DNA of 12,643 bases from Rhodobacterales bacterium (lineage in GTDB: Bacteria; Pseudomonadota; Alphaproteobacteria; Rhodobacterales; Rhodobacteraceae): positions 1-12,643 of the forward strand of contig JAAFHS010000024.1 of the NCBI GenBank assembly GCA_013298485.1, written 5' to 3'. Of the stretch, positions 1 to 7,388 are shown in pieces. Numbering within the stretch: position 1 is the first letter of the stretch; each line of letters begins with the position of its first letter. A program made the translations under genes and the position numbers. The notes beneath the pieces are model-generated. The model saw nothing but the letters and a program-made list of their open reading frames with translations. It was not told the origin of the DNA and ran no database searches.

Positions 1-590
1 AACAGGCGGAAATGATCGGGCGTGAACTGGCGGTGTTCCATGAGTGCGATGGCCAGGGCATCGCCCAGGGCGAGCGTCATGGTGGTGGAGGTGGTGGGCA
101 CGATGCCGGTATCGCATGCCTCGGGCACGGAGGGCAGCAGCAGGGCCACATCCGATTGGCGGAGCAGGGTGGAGCCATCCTTGCCCGCGATCCCGATCAT
201 CGGAATGTCAAAACGGCCGGCATGGGCAAGAATATCGGCGAGTTCAGGCGTCTCACCCGAATTGGACAGGATCAGCAGCACATCACCGCGCATGACCATG
301 CCGAGATCACCATGGCTCGCCTCGGCGGGGTGCACGAATTGGGCCGGCGTGCCGGTCGAGGCAAAGGTGGCGGCGATCTTGCGGGCGATATGGCCGGATT
401 TGCCCATGCCCGATACGATCACGCGGCCCTTTGCGGCCAGGATCAGATCGACGGCGCGGGCGAAATTTCCGTCAAGGGCCGTACCGAGGGCCACCAGCGC
501 ATCAGCCTCGCGCGCGATGACACGGCGGGCGGTCTGCAGGAAATCGGTGGTGTCCGGTTTAGTGATGGAAGAGGTCATTGGGTTCATCAT
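1..590 (-). CDS. kdsD: Arabinose-5-phosphate isomerase (KdsD/KpsF/GutQ family), partial
   Basis: The enzyme interconverts D-ribulose-5-phosphate and D-arabinose-5-phosphate in the cytoplasm, the first step towards the KDO sugar of lipopolysaccharide. About 196 codons are visible and the gene runs off the left edge. What is seen is the N-terminal sugar-isomerase (SIS) domain: VSGMGKSGHIARKIA, then HPAEASHGDLGMV, then SNSGETPEL, which are the phosphate-binding and catalytic segments of the family. The two C-terminal CBS domains expected in a protein of about 320 residues lie outside. The start is uncertain: in-frame ATGs lie at 590, 587 and 578, and no strong ribosome-binding site singles one out. 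Any of them overlaps the end of rnd by 20 to 32 bases, which suggests translational coupling. In Rhodobacteraceae this pair usually leads into lipopolysaccharide export genes (lptC, lptA, lptB), which would lie further left. Confidence 0.93.
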   Translation of the reverse strand, partial: MMNPMTSSITKPDTTDFLQTARRVIAREADALVALGTALDGNFARAVDLILAAKGRVIVSGMGKSGHIARKIAATFASTGTPAQFVHPAEASHGDLGMVMRGDVLLILSNSGETPELADILAHAGRFDIPMIGIAGKDGSTLLRQSDVALLLPSVPEACDTGIVPTTSTTMTLALGDALAIALMEHRQFTPDHFRL

Positions 591-1173
591 ATCCCATCAG
601 ATCTAGTTCCGCACGGGTGGGCAGGAAATCAAAGCAGCGCTGCGCCAGCGCAAGGCGGTCTTCGCGGATCAGGCGGGCCTTCAGCTCCGCCATCAGTTTG
701 TGCAGGTACAGCACATCGGATGCGGCATATTCCAGCTGCGCCTCAGTCAGTTTCGCAGCCCCCCAGTCGGAGGTCTGCTGCTGTTTTGAGACATCGACGC
801 CGACGAGTTCAAGCAGCAGGTATTTCAGGCCATGCCGGTCGGTAAAGGTGCGGATCAGGCGTGAGGCGATCTTGGTGCACCAGACGGGGGCGGTGACGAC
901 ACCGAAGGCGTTCTTCAGGGCGGCGATGTCGAAGCGACCAAAGTGAAAGAGTTTCAGCGTGGCAGGATCGGTCAGCAGACGCGCAAGGTTGGGGGCGGAT
1001 GTCTGGCCGCGTGTAATCTGCACGACATGGGCATGGCCATCGCCGGACGAGAGCTGCACGACGCACAGACGGTCGCGGCGGGGATCGAGGCCCATGGTTT
1101 CGGTATCAATGGCGACGACGGGGCCAAGGGAAAGGCCATCCGGCAGGTCGTTCTGGTGGAAATGGATCGTCAC
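559..1173 (-). CDS. rnd: Ribonuclease D-like 3'-5' exonuclease (short form)
   Basis: This is a DEDDy-type 3'-5' exoribonuclease domain, the catalytic part of RNase D, which trims 3' ends of tRNA precursors and other small RNAs. The motifs are complete: DTET (Asp23 and Glu25), FHFGRFD (Asp82), and YAASD (Tyr149 and Asp153). At 204 residues it lacks the C-terminal HRDC domains of E. coli RNase D; short forms like this are usual in alphaproteobacteria. The frame is open to an ATG at 1194, but I chose the GTG at 1173. The product then begins MTIHFHQNDLP, and an AGGGG ribosome-binding site lies about nine bases upstream. Its 3' end overlaps the start of kdsD. How closely it matches true RNase D in substrate cannot be read from the sequence. 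Confidence 0.92.
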   Translation of the reverse strand: MTIHFHQNDLPDGLSLGPVVAIDTETMGLDPRRDRLCVVQLSSGDGHAHVVQITRGQTSAPNLARLLTDPATLKLFHFGRFDIAALKNAFGVVTAPVWCTKIASRLIRTFTDRHGLKYLLLELVGVDVSKQQQTSDWGAAKLTEAQLEYAASDVLYLHKLMAELKARLIREDRLALAQRCFDFLPTRAELDLMGYDEPNDLFHH

Positions 1174-1328
1174 GGAAAGGCCCCTTTGGCACATGTGGTG
1201 CTGCCCGCAATAGGCCCGCGCATGGCCGAACTCAACGCGAAAATCCGATCACGGGGGGATCACCGGGGTTTGATGCCGTCATCCGGCGGTGCCGGTGCAG
1301 GATGCTGCATCAATTCGGGGGGACAATC

Positions 1329-2693
1329 ATGATCAGCAGACGGCGTTTCGGCGCGATGATGGCGGCGGCGGGGGTGTTGCCGGGGGCCTTACGGGCGCAG
1401 ACGGATGCGGCGTTCCAGTTGCAGTATGACGTGGTGGGCGGATCGCAGCGCGAGGCGGATGCGGCCCTTGCGGCGATTGTCGAAGGGCGGCGCACGGATA
1501 TGATTGCGGGGCTGATCCTGGCGCTGCGGTTCAACAACAACCGCGATGCGCAGATACAGGATGCATTGCGGGCGCTGACAGGGGCGGAAGACCCCGATGA
1601 GTGGTTCGACTGGATGCTGTGGCAGGAGGCGCATCCGGAGGTGATCCCCGATCCGAGCTATGCCGATTTCATGCGCGATCTGCATCTGCGGATCGACCCG
1701 AATTTCGAAGTGTTCTTTAAGCCGGAATACATGCGGCGCGACCGGATGGGCATCCGGATCGAAGAGATCGCCTGGGGTGGGGTGGTCAAAGATGGCATCC
1801 CATCGCTGGACAACCCGGCGATGATTGCGGCGGGCGATGCGGATTACATGCGCAGTGATGATCTGGTGTTCGGGGTTTCGATCAACGGCGATGTGCGGGC
1901 CTATCCGCTGCGGATCATGGGCTGGCACGAGATGTTCAATGATGTGATCGGGGATGTGCCGGTGGCACTGGCCTATTGCACGCTGTGCGGGGCGGGGATT
2001 TTGTACGACACCAAGGTGGCGGGGCGGGCCAAACCGCTTGTCTTTGGGTCATCGGGATTTCTGTACCGGTCCAACAAGCTGATGTTCGACCGGGCGACGC
2101 ATTCCCTGTGGAACCAGTTCACGGGCAAGCCGGTGGTGGGCAAGCTGGCAGACAGCGGGATCACCCTGACGCAGCGCCCGGTGGTCATCACCAGCTGGGA
2201 AGACTGGCGCGGGGCCAATCCGGGGACGACGATCCTTTCGCTGGATACCGGGTATCGGCGGGATTACGGGTCGGGTGTGGTTTACAATGAATACTTCGCC
2301 TCACCCGAGCTGATGTTTCCGGCACTGGCGGATCAGGGGCGGCAGCGGCAGAAGGATTATGTGTTCGGCATCCAGCAGTTCGGGGCGGCGAAAGCCTGGC
2401 CGATCGAGGTGTTTGCGCGCCGCCCGGTGATCAATGATGCGGTGGGCGATGTGGCGGTGGTGGTGATCGGCGATGCCGAGACGCGGAGTGCGCGGGCCTA
2501 TGAGCGGGGGGCGCTGGAATTTGCGCGCAGGAATGGGGCGCTGGTCAGCGGGGATGGCGCGGTCTGGACCGTGGGGGAAGAGGCGCTGGTCGCAGGCGAT
2601 GGCCGCAGTCTGGCGCGGGTGGCGGGGCATGTGGCCTATTGGTTTGCCTGGGATGGATATCTGGGCGATGCGGCGGAACTTTATGCACCCTGA
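1329..2693 (+). CDS. DUF3179 domain-containing protein, Tat-exported
   Basis: This 454-residue protein belongs to the DUF3179 family, whose function is unknown. The N-terminus MISRRRFGAMMAAAGVLPGALRAQ is a twin-arginine signal with a likely cleavage after ALRA, so the protein should act folded in the periplasm. Family landmarks are SLDNPAMIAAGDADYM, DDLVFGVSINGDVRAYPLRI, WHEMFND (residues 199 to 205), YCTLCG (Cys217 and Cys220), and NQFTGKPVVG. The CxxC and the His-Glu pair are candidates for a metal or redox site; this is inference. The frame extends upstream to 1302, but a GGGGGG ribosome-binding site seven bases before 1329, together with the signal peptide, decides for this ATG. It is followed after 90 bases by a Tat-exported flavoprotein on the same strand, so the two may work together. 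Confidence 0.9.
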   Translation: MISRRRFGAMMAAAGVLPGALRAQTDAAFQLQYDVVGGSQREADAALAAIVEGRRTDMIAGLILALRFNNNRDAQIQDALRALTGAEDPDEWFDWMLWQEAHPEVIPDPSYADFMRDLHLRIDPNFEVFFKPEYMRRDRMGIRIEEIAWGGVVKDGIPSLDNPAMIAAGDADYMRSDDLVFGVSINGDVRAYPLRIMGWHEMFNDVIGDVPVALAYCTLCGAGILYDTKVAGRAKPLVFGSSGFLYRSNKLMFDRATHSLWNQFTGKPVVGKLADSGITLTQRPVVITSWEDWRGANPGTTILSLDTGYRRDYGSGVVYNEYFASPELMFPALADQGRQRQKDYVFGIQQFGAAKAWPIEVFARRPVINDAVGDVAVVVIGDAETRSARAYERGALEFARRNGALVSGDGAVWTVGEEALVAGDGRSLARVAGHVAYWFAWDGYLGDAAELYAP

Positions 2694-2783
2694 GGCATGG
2701 ATTTGCCCAATGCGGTGGGAATCAGTTGCCTGACGCTGGGTAAGGCTGCAGCGTGAAGGGATGGCAACCGGGGGGGCAACAAG

Positions 2784-4760
2784 ATGGATCAGGATAGGGC
2801 AAAGCGGCTGGGAATGGACCGGGCGATCACCCGGCGGGATTTCTTTGACGGGGTGGCGCGGACGGTTGTGGGGGCGGCGGCGCTGCAGGTGTTCGGGGCC
2901 GGGCAGGCAGGGGCGTTCACCCCGGTGACGGATGCGGGCTATCCGCCAGCCTCAAACGGGCTGCAGGGCCAGACGGAAGGCAGCCGTTCGGTGGCGCATG
3001 GCATGCGGGACGGGACGTTCTGGGAGACGGCAGGTGACGTTGTCGACACTGGAGAGGTGTATGATCTGGTCGTGGTGGGGGCAGGGATTTCGGGTCTTGC
3101 GGCGGCATATCTGTATCGCCAGCAGGCAGGGGCGGACAAACGGGTGCTGCTGATCGACCCGCTGGACGCCTACGGCGGGCATGCCAAGCGGAATGAATTC
3201 GTGGCATCGAACGGGGCCACGCTGATCGGCTATGGCGGCAGCCAGTCGATGCAGACGCCAAGCTATTTCAGCGCGGCGGTGAACAAGCTGCTGGCGGATG
3301 TGGGGATTGAACCTGCGAAGTTCGAGGGGTTCTACGATCAGGCCTGGGGCGAGGACCGGGGACTGCGGTCGGCGGTGTTCTTTGCGAAAGAGCAGTGGGG
3401 CGTCGATAAGCTGGTCATTCAGGGCGAGGATACGGCGGCATGGGTGGCGGAAACACCGATGAACGACAAGGCGAAGGCGGATCTTGTGGCGCTGCTGGAT
3501 GCGCCGGGGGATTACATGCCGGGGCTGACGGCGGCGGAAAAGCTGAAAAAGCTGTCTGAGATCACTTATGCGGAATTCCTGCTGGATTATGTGAAGGCAG
3601 ACCCGCAGCTGGTGGATTACTTCCAGATTTCGACCACCGCCTATTTCGGGGTGGGGATTGATGCCTGCACGGCGCTAGATGCGCGGGGCAATTACAACCC
3701 CGGCTTTGACGGGATGGAACTGGGGGATGCGGTGTATCCGGCGCACAGCCCGTCGGGGCGGTTGGCGTTCACCGATCCCGACGCCTACATCTATCATTTC
3801 CCGGATGGCAATGCGGGCATCGCGCATGCCCTGATCCGGGCGATGGTGCCGGGAGCGATGGCGGGCACCACGATGGAGGAACTGGCGACAGAGCGGGTGG
3901 ATTATGCGGCGCTGGATGTGGCGGACAGCCCGGTGCGGGTGCGGCTGAATTCCACTGTGGTGAAGGTGGCGCATGACGGGGCGTATGACACGGCGACGTC
4001 GGTGAATGTGACCTATGTCGATGCGGCGGGGCGGCTGGGGCTGGTGAAAGCGGGGCATGTCGTGCTGGCTTGCTGGCACCGGATGATCCCCTATCTGACG
4101 GATGAGCTGCCCGCCGATCAGGTGGAGGCGATGAACGATCAGCAGAAGGTGCCGCTGCTGTATACCAACGTGCAGTTGCGCAACTGGGAGGCGTTCGATG
4201 CGCTGAAGATCGAAGGCTTCGGGGCAAGGGGGCTGTTCTGGAGCGGGGCGGAAATCGATTTTCCGGTCTCGATGGGCAGTTACCGCTTTGCGGATAAACC
4301 CGGTGATCCTATCATCCTGCATCTGTCGAAGGTGATGGTGGAACCGGGGCTTTCATCGCGCGAACAGGCGCTGGCGGGCAAGCGGGCACTGATGGAGATC
4401 ACCTTCGAAGAGCTGGAGTTTTCAATCCGCGACATGCTGGACCGGGCCTTGGCCGGATCAGGCTTTGACGCGGCGCGGGATATCGAAGGCATCACGGTGA
4501 ACCGCTGGGCGCATGGTTACGCCTATGAATATATGCGGCCCTGGGATGCGTTCTGGCCAGATGGGGAATTGCCAATTGTGAAGGCGCGCCAGCCTTGGGG
4601 GCGGATTGCCATCGCCAACAGTGACAGCGGAGCCTACGCCTATGCGCATTCGGCGATTGATCAGGCGGTCCGGGCCGTGCGTGAGCTGCTGGGCGAACCG
4701 GCGGGGGCGCCTGCCTTTGCCGCCTTCCCCGGCCCGCCGCAGGAGATGCTGGGGCTGTGA
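2784..4760 (+). CDS. Spermidine dehydrogenase-like FAD-dependent oxidoreductase, Tat-exported
   Basis: This 658-residue flavoprotein has the layout of the bacterial spermidine dehydrogenase (SpdH) group within the amine-oxidase/NAD(P)-binding superfamily. A twin-arginine signal is present (TRRDFF, Arg17-Arg18), followed by a hydrophobic stretch that ends near QAGAF. The FAD dinucleotide-binding fold starts at YDLVVVGAGISGLAAAY (glycines 99, 101 and 104). GGHAKRNEF, typical of SpdH-like proteins, lies shortly after. The C-terminal block runs TVNRWAHGYAYEYMRPWDAFWPDGE and then GRIAIANSDSGAYAYAHSAIDQA, where the family closes the FAD site. A GGGGGG ribosome-binding site lies upstream of the chosen ATG; a second in-frame ATG at residue 11 is also possible. 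The substrate is not shown by the sequence: many relatives are annotated as spermidine dehydrogenase without proof. It ends 12 bases before a convergent gene. Confidence 0.85.
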   Translation: MDQDRAKRLGMDRAITRRDFFDGVARTVVGAAALQVFGAGQAGAFTPVTDAGYPPASNGLQGQTEGSRSVAHGMRDGTFWETAGDVVDTGEVYDLVVVGAGISGLAAAYLYRQQAGADKRVLLIDPLDAYGGHAKRNEFVASNGATLIGYGGSQSMQTPSYFSAAVNKLLADVGIEPAKFEGFYDQAWGEDRGLRSAVFFAKEQWGVDKLVIQGEDTAAWVAETPMNDKAKADLVALLDAPGDYMPGLTAAEKLKKLSEITYAEFLLDYVKADPQLVDYFQISTTAYFGVGIDACTALDARGNYNPGFDGMELGDAVYPAHSPSGRLAFTDPDAYIYHFPDGNAGIAHALIRAMVPGAMAGTTMEELATERVDYAALDVADSPVRVRLNSTVVKVAHDGAYDTATSVNVTYVDAAGRLGLVKAGHVVLACWHRMIPYLTDELPADQVEAMNDQQKVPLLYTNVQLRNWEAFDALKIEGFGARGLFWSGAEIDFPVSMGSYRFADKPGDPIILHLSKVMVEPGLSSREQALAGKRALMEITFEELEFSIRDMLDRALAGSGFDAARDIEGITVNRWAHGYAYEYMRPWDAFWPDGELPIVKARQPWGRIAIANSDSGAYAYAHSAIDQAVRAVRELLGEPAGAPAFAAFPGPPQEMLGL

Positions 4761-4772
4761 CGCCCCGGCCCC

Positions 4773-5246
4773 TCAGCGCCGGAAGGCCTGCATCTGCAGG
4801 ACGGCGTCACAGTAGTTGCCGTCATAAGTGCCGACCCAGATGTCGAGATACCCGTTGGCGGGGCGCGTCAGCACGATCTTGGGGTCCTGGTTTCCATTGT
4901 CGTCATCATCATAGTACCAGTTGACCGAGGCCGTGTTGATCAGCAGAGCCGCGTCACAGTTGCTCTGTACCGCGATGACAAGCTGATTGCCGGCCATCCC
5001 GCTCAGCTCAAAGGTAAAATCGGGCGGGGTGGGGAAATATCCTGCGCCCCGGTCTGTGCCCGGCCGCACGTTCGGGCAGTTCCAGATGTAATTGTCACCG
5101 CCAGCCGTCACATTGTAGGCAACGCCCCTGCGGAGTTCCGAGCCGCTGATGCGGCCACCCGCGCCGCTTTGGTTGTAATCCGGGCAGGCCAGAGCGGTGG
5201 ATGCAAAACCCAAGGCTGCGGACAGACAAATGAGAATTCCCTTCAT
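4773..5246 (-). CDS. Small secreted protein with four cysteines, unknown function
   Basis: The predicted 157-residue protein starts with a clear Sec signal peptide (MKGILICLSAALGFASTALA), most likely cut before CPDYN. The residues before that cysteine do not fit a lipobox well, so it is probably a soluble periplasmic or secreted protein rather than a lipoprotein. The mature part holds four cysteines (CPDY, WNCPN, SNCDA, NYCDAV), enough for two disulfides. An acidic stretch, YYDDDDNGNQDP, is followed by GYLDIWVGTYDGNYC. This ending resembles small beta-rich domains found in other secreted Rhodobacteraceae proteins, which is from memory. A GGAG site lies seven bases before the chosen ATG at 5246; an ATG at 5249 and a TTG at 5252 are alternatives. 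It is convergent with the flavoprotein gene. No function can be assigned. Confidence 0.75.
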   Translation of the reverse strand: MKGILICLSAALGFASTALACPDYNQSGAGGRISGSELRRGVAYNVTAGGDNYIWNCPNVRPGTDRGAGYFPTPPDFTFELSGMAGNQLVIAVQSNCDAALLINTASVNWYYDDDDNGNQDPKIVLTRPANGYLDIWVGTYDGNYCDAVLQMQAFRR

Positions 5247-5386
5247 CATCAAACTCCAAATTTCAGGTCATAGAAGTGTGATGAGTGTAAGCGAGACATC
5301 GCCGATCGGGGAAGATGATTTTTTGACCTGTCGTGGCCGCTGGGGTGGCGTCTCGCCGCGGGGGACATGCCGCTGTCGCCGGAATG

Positions 5387-5411
5387 AAAAAGGCCGCCCC
5401 GAAGGACGGCC
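5387..5411 (-). terminator. Rho-independent terminator with UUCG loop
   Basis: On the minus strand GGCCGTCC, loop TTCG, GGGCGGCC forms an eight-pair stem (one G-U pair) followed at once by TTTTT. It lies 12 bases beyond the CCA of the tRNA 3' fragment at 5424-5439, which is where the terminator of a tRNA gene would sit. It now serves no visible complete gene to its right, so it is probably what is left of the tRNA transcription unit. Confidence 0.85.
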
Positions 5412-5423
5412 GTTCCCTGAAAT

Positions 5424-5439
5424 TGGTGCCCAGAAGAGG
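5424..5439 (-). other. Displaced tRNA 3' end (probably tRNA-Leu): attachment-site core
   Basis: Read on the minus strand this is CCTCTTCTGGGCACCA: the 3' side of a T-stem, an acceptor strand TCTGGGC, a discriminator A and an encoded CCA. It matches the usual end of tRNA-Leu genes whose 5' side begins GCCCAGA. The sequence further upstream (TTCGCTG instead of TTCGAGT) no longer fits a tRNA, and no anticodon or D arm follows. The similarity therefore stops abruptly, as at an integration junction. A tRNA terminator lies just downstream and a tyrosine integrase begins about 170 bases on the other side. I infer that this is the 3' block of a tRNA gene displaced by the element; an intact tRNA should stand at the other end, outside the window. 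The amino-acid identity is a guess from the acceptor stem. Confidence 0.72.
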
Positions 5440-5466
5440 CAGCGAATTGAGTTCGCAGCCGATTTC

Positions 5467-5485
5467 ATGCCGTCCCATGCGGCAT
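5467..5485. repeat. Inverted repeat ATGCCG/CGGCAT inside the attachment region
   Basis: Six-base perfect arms flank a seven-base spacer, 28 bases inside the tRNA junction. It lies between the attachment core and the integrase, where arm or accessory protein sites would be expected. Its role is unknown and a chance occurrence is possible. Confidence 0.35.
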
Positions 5486-5549
5486 CTTATGTTAGATGAT
5501 TCAACAAGTTACCTGCCTAAGCCGGATCATTTTGTCTCGCTTTGTGTCC

Positions 5550-5578
5550 TTCTATCCCGTAAGTTTAGGGGGATAGAA
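5550..5578. promoter_or_regulatory. Nine-base inverted repeat before the integrase
   Basis: TTCTATCCC and GGGATAGAA are perfect nine-base arms separated by 11 bases. The right arm runs into AAGGTGG, which could serve as ribosome-binding site for a TTG start at 5586. A repeat at this spot could be an operator for the integrase gene, or an mRNA hairpin that limits its translation. The surrounding 100 bases are visibly richer in A and T than the flanks, as expected for a promoter and attachment region. Confidence 0.5.
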
Positions 5579-5609
5579 AGGTGGATTGAAAGACTCTCCT
5601 GTGCGCGCA

Positions 5610-6745
5610 ATGAACAGACTTTCTGCCAAAGCAATTGCGGCGGCTGCCCCCGGAAAGCACGCTGATGGAGGCGGGTTGTGGTTCGTGAGGCGCGATGATG
5701 GAGGCGCTCAATGGGTCTTGCGTGTAACGGTACACGGGCGGCGCAGGGAAATGGGTCTTGGCGCATATCCTGCGGTGTCCCTTGCAGAGGCTCGCCGCGC
5801 GGCAGATGAGGCACGCGGTAAGGTGCGCAACGATGTTGACCCCATCAAGGACCGGGTGCGCATGAGACGCGAGGCTGCCCGCAATCTGCATGTATTCCGA
5901 GAAGTGGCGCGTGATGCCTTTGAAAGCCGAAAGGCAGAACTCAAGGGTGACGGAAAGGCAGGCCGCTGGTTCAGCCCGCTTGAGCTGCATGTACTGCCCC
6001 GACTCGGTAAGGTGCCGGTCGCTGACCTAGACCAGATCGATATCCGTGACACGCTCGCCCCGATCTGGCACACGAAGGCGGAAACCGCGCGCAAGGCGTT
6101 GAATCGGATCGGTATTTGTATGCACCACGCCGCTGCGCTCGGGCTGGCGGTGGATTTGCAAGCTACCGACAAAGCTCGAGCACTCTTGGGGAAACCGAGG
6201 CACAGCACAAATAGCATTCCTGCTCTACCGTGGCAGGAGGTTCCTTCCTTTTATGGCAGTCTCGGAGACGGCAGCATCACACACCTTGCCCTTCGCTTTC
6301 TTATACTGACTGGCGTGCGCTCTCGTCCCATCCGGTTTCTTCACGAAAGGCAGCTCGAAGGAAATCTGGCGCGACAAAGGATTTTCGGGTGCCGCTATCC
6401 GGAGAGGCAATGTCGATTATTGGCGAGGCCCGCGCCCACTCACGGGATGGCTTTTTGTTTCCGGGAGTTCGCAAAGGTGTAATCTCCGACGGAACTATGT
6501 CAGCGCTGATGACGGACCGTGGATTGAAAGCGCGCCCGCACGGATTTCGGACCAGTTTGCGGGTATGGCTTTCTGAGGCCACAGATGCTCCTTTCGAAGT
6601 AGCGGAAATGATGCTGGCCCACTCCGTGGGGACTCAGACAACGAAGGCATATGACAGGAGTGACAGGTTGGAACTGCGGCGGTCGTTGTTTAAGCGCTGG
6701 GCGCAATTTGTAACAGGCAACTGCGGCGGGCAGGTTGTGCAGTAG
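5610..6745 (+). pseudogene. int: P4-type tyrosine integrase, frameshifted with internal loss
   Basis: The product would be a site-specific tyrosine recombinase of the P4/DUF4102 type, which inserts elements into tRNA genes. The N-terminal part has the arm-binding domain (HADGGGLW, then GLGAYPAVSLAEARRAADEAR) and a core-binding domain. The catalytic domain begins with LRFLILTGVRS, whose Arg is coded at 6318. Near 6363-6368 the frame changes and resumes at GATKDFRVPLSGEA. The rest, HGFR (6539), LAHSVG (6620) and the nucleophile Tyr (6650, in AYDRSD), lies in this second frame. Between EGN and GATKDF about 12 to 15 residues normally present are missing, including the beta-hairpin that carries the catalytic Lys. 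This is a deletion, not just one lost base. An ATG at 5610 or a TTG at 5586 could be the start. The gene is probably inactive. Confidence 0.88.
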
Positions 6746-7150
6746 GTGGCTGCAAGCGGTCAATAGTAGACCGGGGCTTTACAGAGGGGCACAGAATTGA
6801 CTGCCAATAACGAACACATGCCCCAAACCTACCAGAGCCTGACGAGATACCGCCCACATAGGGCAAGGGCGAACCGCCTCCACCGCCGGGCGTAGATGGC
6901 ATGCGGCGGGCGCGGCTTTTGGATTGCGGCGGAGGTCAGCGCGGCGTAATCCATTGGCTCTGATCGACGCGCTGACTCTTTGCAAGCAACGTAATCTCCC
7001 ACCCCGCCGATTCGCTTGCTGCGGCTATTGCCGATCACCTGAAAAACAGCGTTCCGCGAATCGATGAATTTCGATGCCTTCATAGTTCTCAGCCCCTCTC
7101 CGAGCCCAGGAAGACTAAACGAAAAACTCCAGTTTCAAACGATCCAGTTT
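6746..7150. other. Gene-poor stretch, possible IS3-family remnant
   Basis: I see no convincing gene here. The longest candidate is an 84-codon frame on the minus strand (6829 to 7083) that starts MKASKF. That is how many alphaproteobacterial IS3-type first transposase ORFs begin, but the rest (IDSRNAVFQVIGNSRSK) does not continue as one. The 60 bases before this ATG also read like an IS leader, by memory only. The piece may be the cut-off 5' tip of an insertion sequence joined to unrelated DNA. In Ti-type systems traG would stand beyond traD, in this place; there is no trace of it. Confidence 0.3.
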
Positions 7151-7387
7151 TCAGGGGGCAGAGCCCCCGCCATCAACGTCAAACGCCTGCTTCCCCTTCA
7201 CGGTCCAGACTTCACGCGCGTGTTCGCCCTGGTCGCTTCGCAGCCTGTCAGCCATCCAGATAAGCGCGCCGTAGATCATGGCACGATCATCGCCGGTGAG
7301 GTCCACGATCCCGGCCTTGACGACCAGGCCGCCGAGTTCGATCAGGTGCCGGGTGCGCTTGCGGCGTTCGACCTGCCAGCTGCGCAT
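7151..7387 (-). CDS. traD: Conjugal transfer protein TraD (Ti-type accessory protein)
   Basis: This is a 78-residue protein of the Ti-plasmid TraD family, a small accessory protein of DNA transfer processing. The core RSWQVERRKRTRHLIELGGLVVKAGIVDLTGDDRAMIYGALIWMADRL carries the family hallmark, RKRT followed by IELGGLVVKAG. The frame is open further upstream to 7513. However, the ATG at 7387 begins one base after the TGA of traC, the tight spacing expected of a coupled operon, and the residues before it have the look of an out-of-frame reading of traC. The C-terminus (DVDGGGSAP) reads through a perfect GC-rich inverted repeat that includes the bases next to the stop codon. The original tail may therefore have been replaced by a later insertion. 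The length is within the family's usual range. Confidence 0.8.
   Translation of the reverse strand: MRSWQVERRKRTRHLIELGGLVVKAGIVDLTGDDRAMIYGALIWMADRLRSDQGEHAREVWTVKGKQAFDVDGGGSAP
7154..7168. repeat. Inverted repeat GGGGGC/GCCCCC at the end of traD
   Basis: Six-base perfect arms enclose a three-base loop, immediately next to the traD stop codon at 7151-7153. No T-run follows on either strand, so it is at best a weak or partial terminator. It could also be the end of a lost insertion sequence. Confidence 0.4.
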
Positions 7388-7388
7388 G

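Noticed and set aside
12..845. A 277-codon plus-strand frame across kdsD and rnd
   Set aside because: It is the antisense shadow of two well-supported minus-strand genes; its translation is Gly/His-rich and featureless.
3675..4322. A 215-codon minus-strand frame inside the flavoprotein gene
   Set aside because: It is a shadow of the FAD protein; it is rich in His, Arg and Pro as expected for antisense of GC-rich coding sequence.
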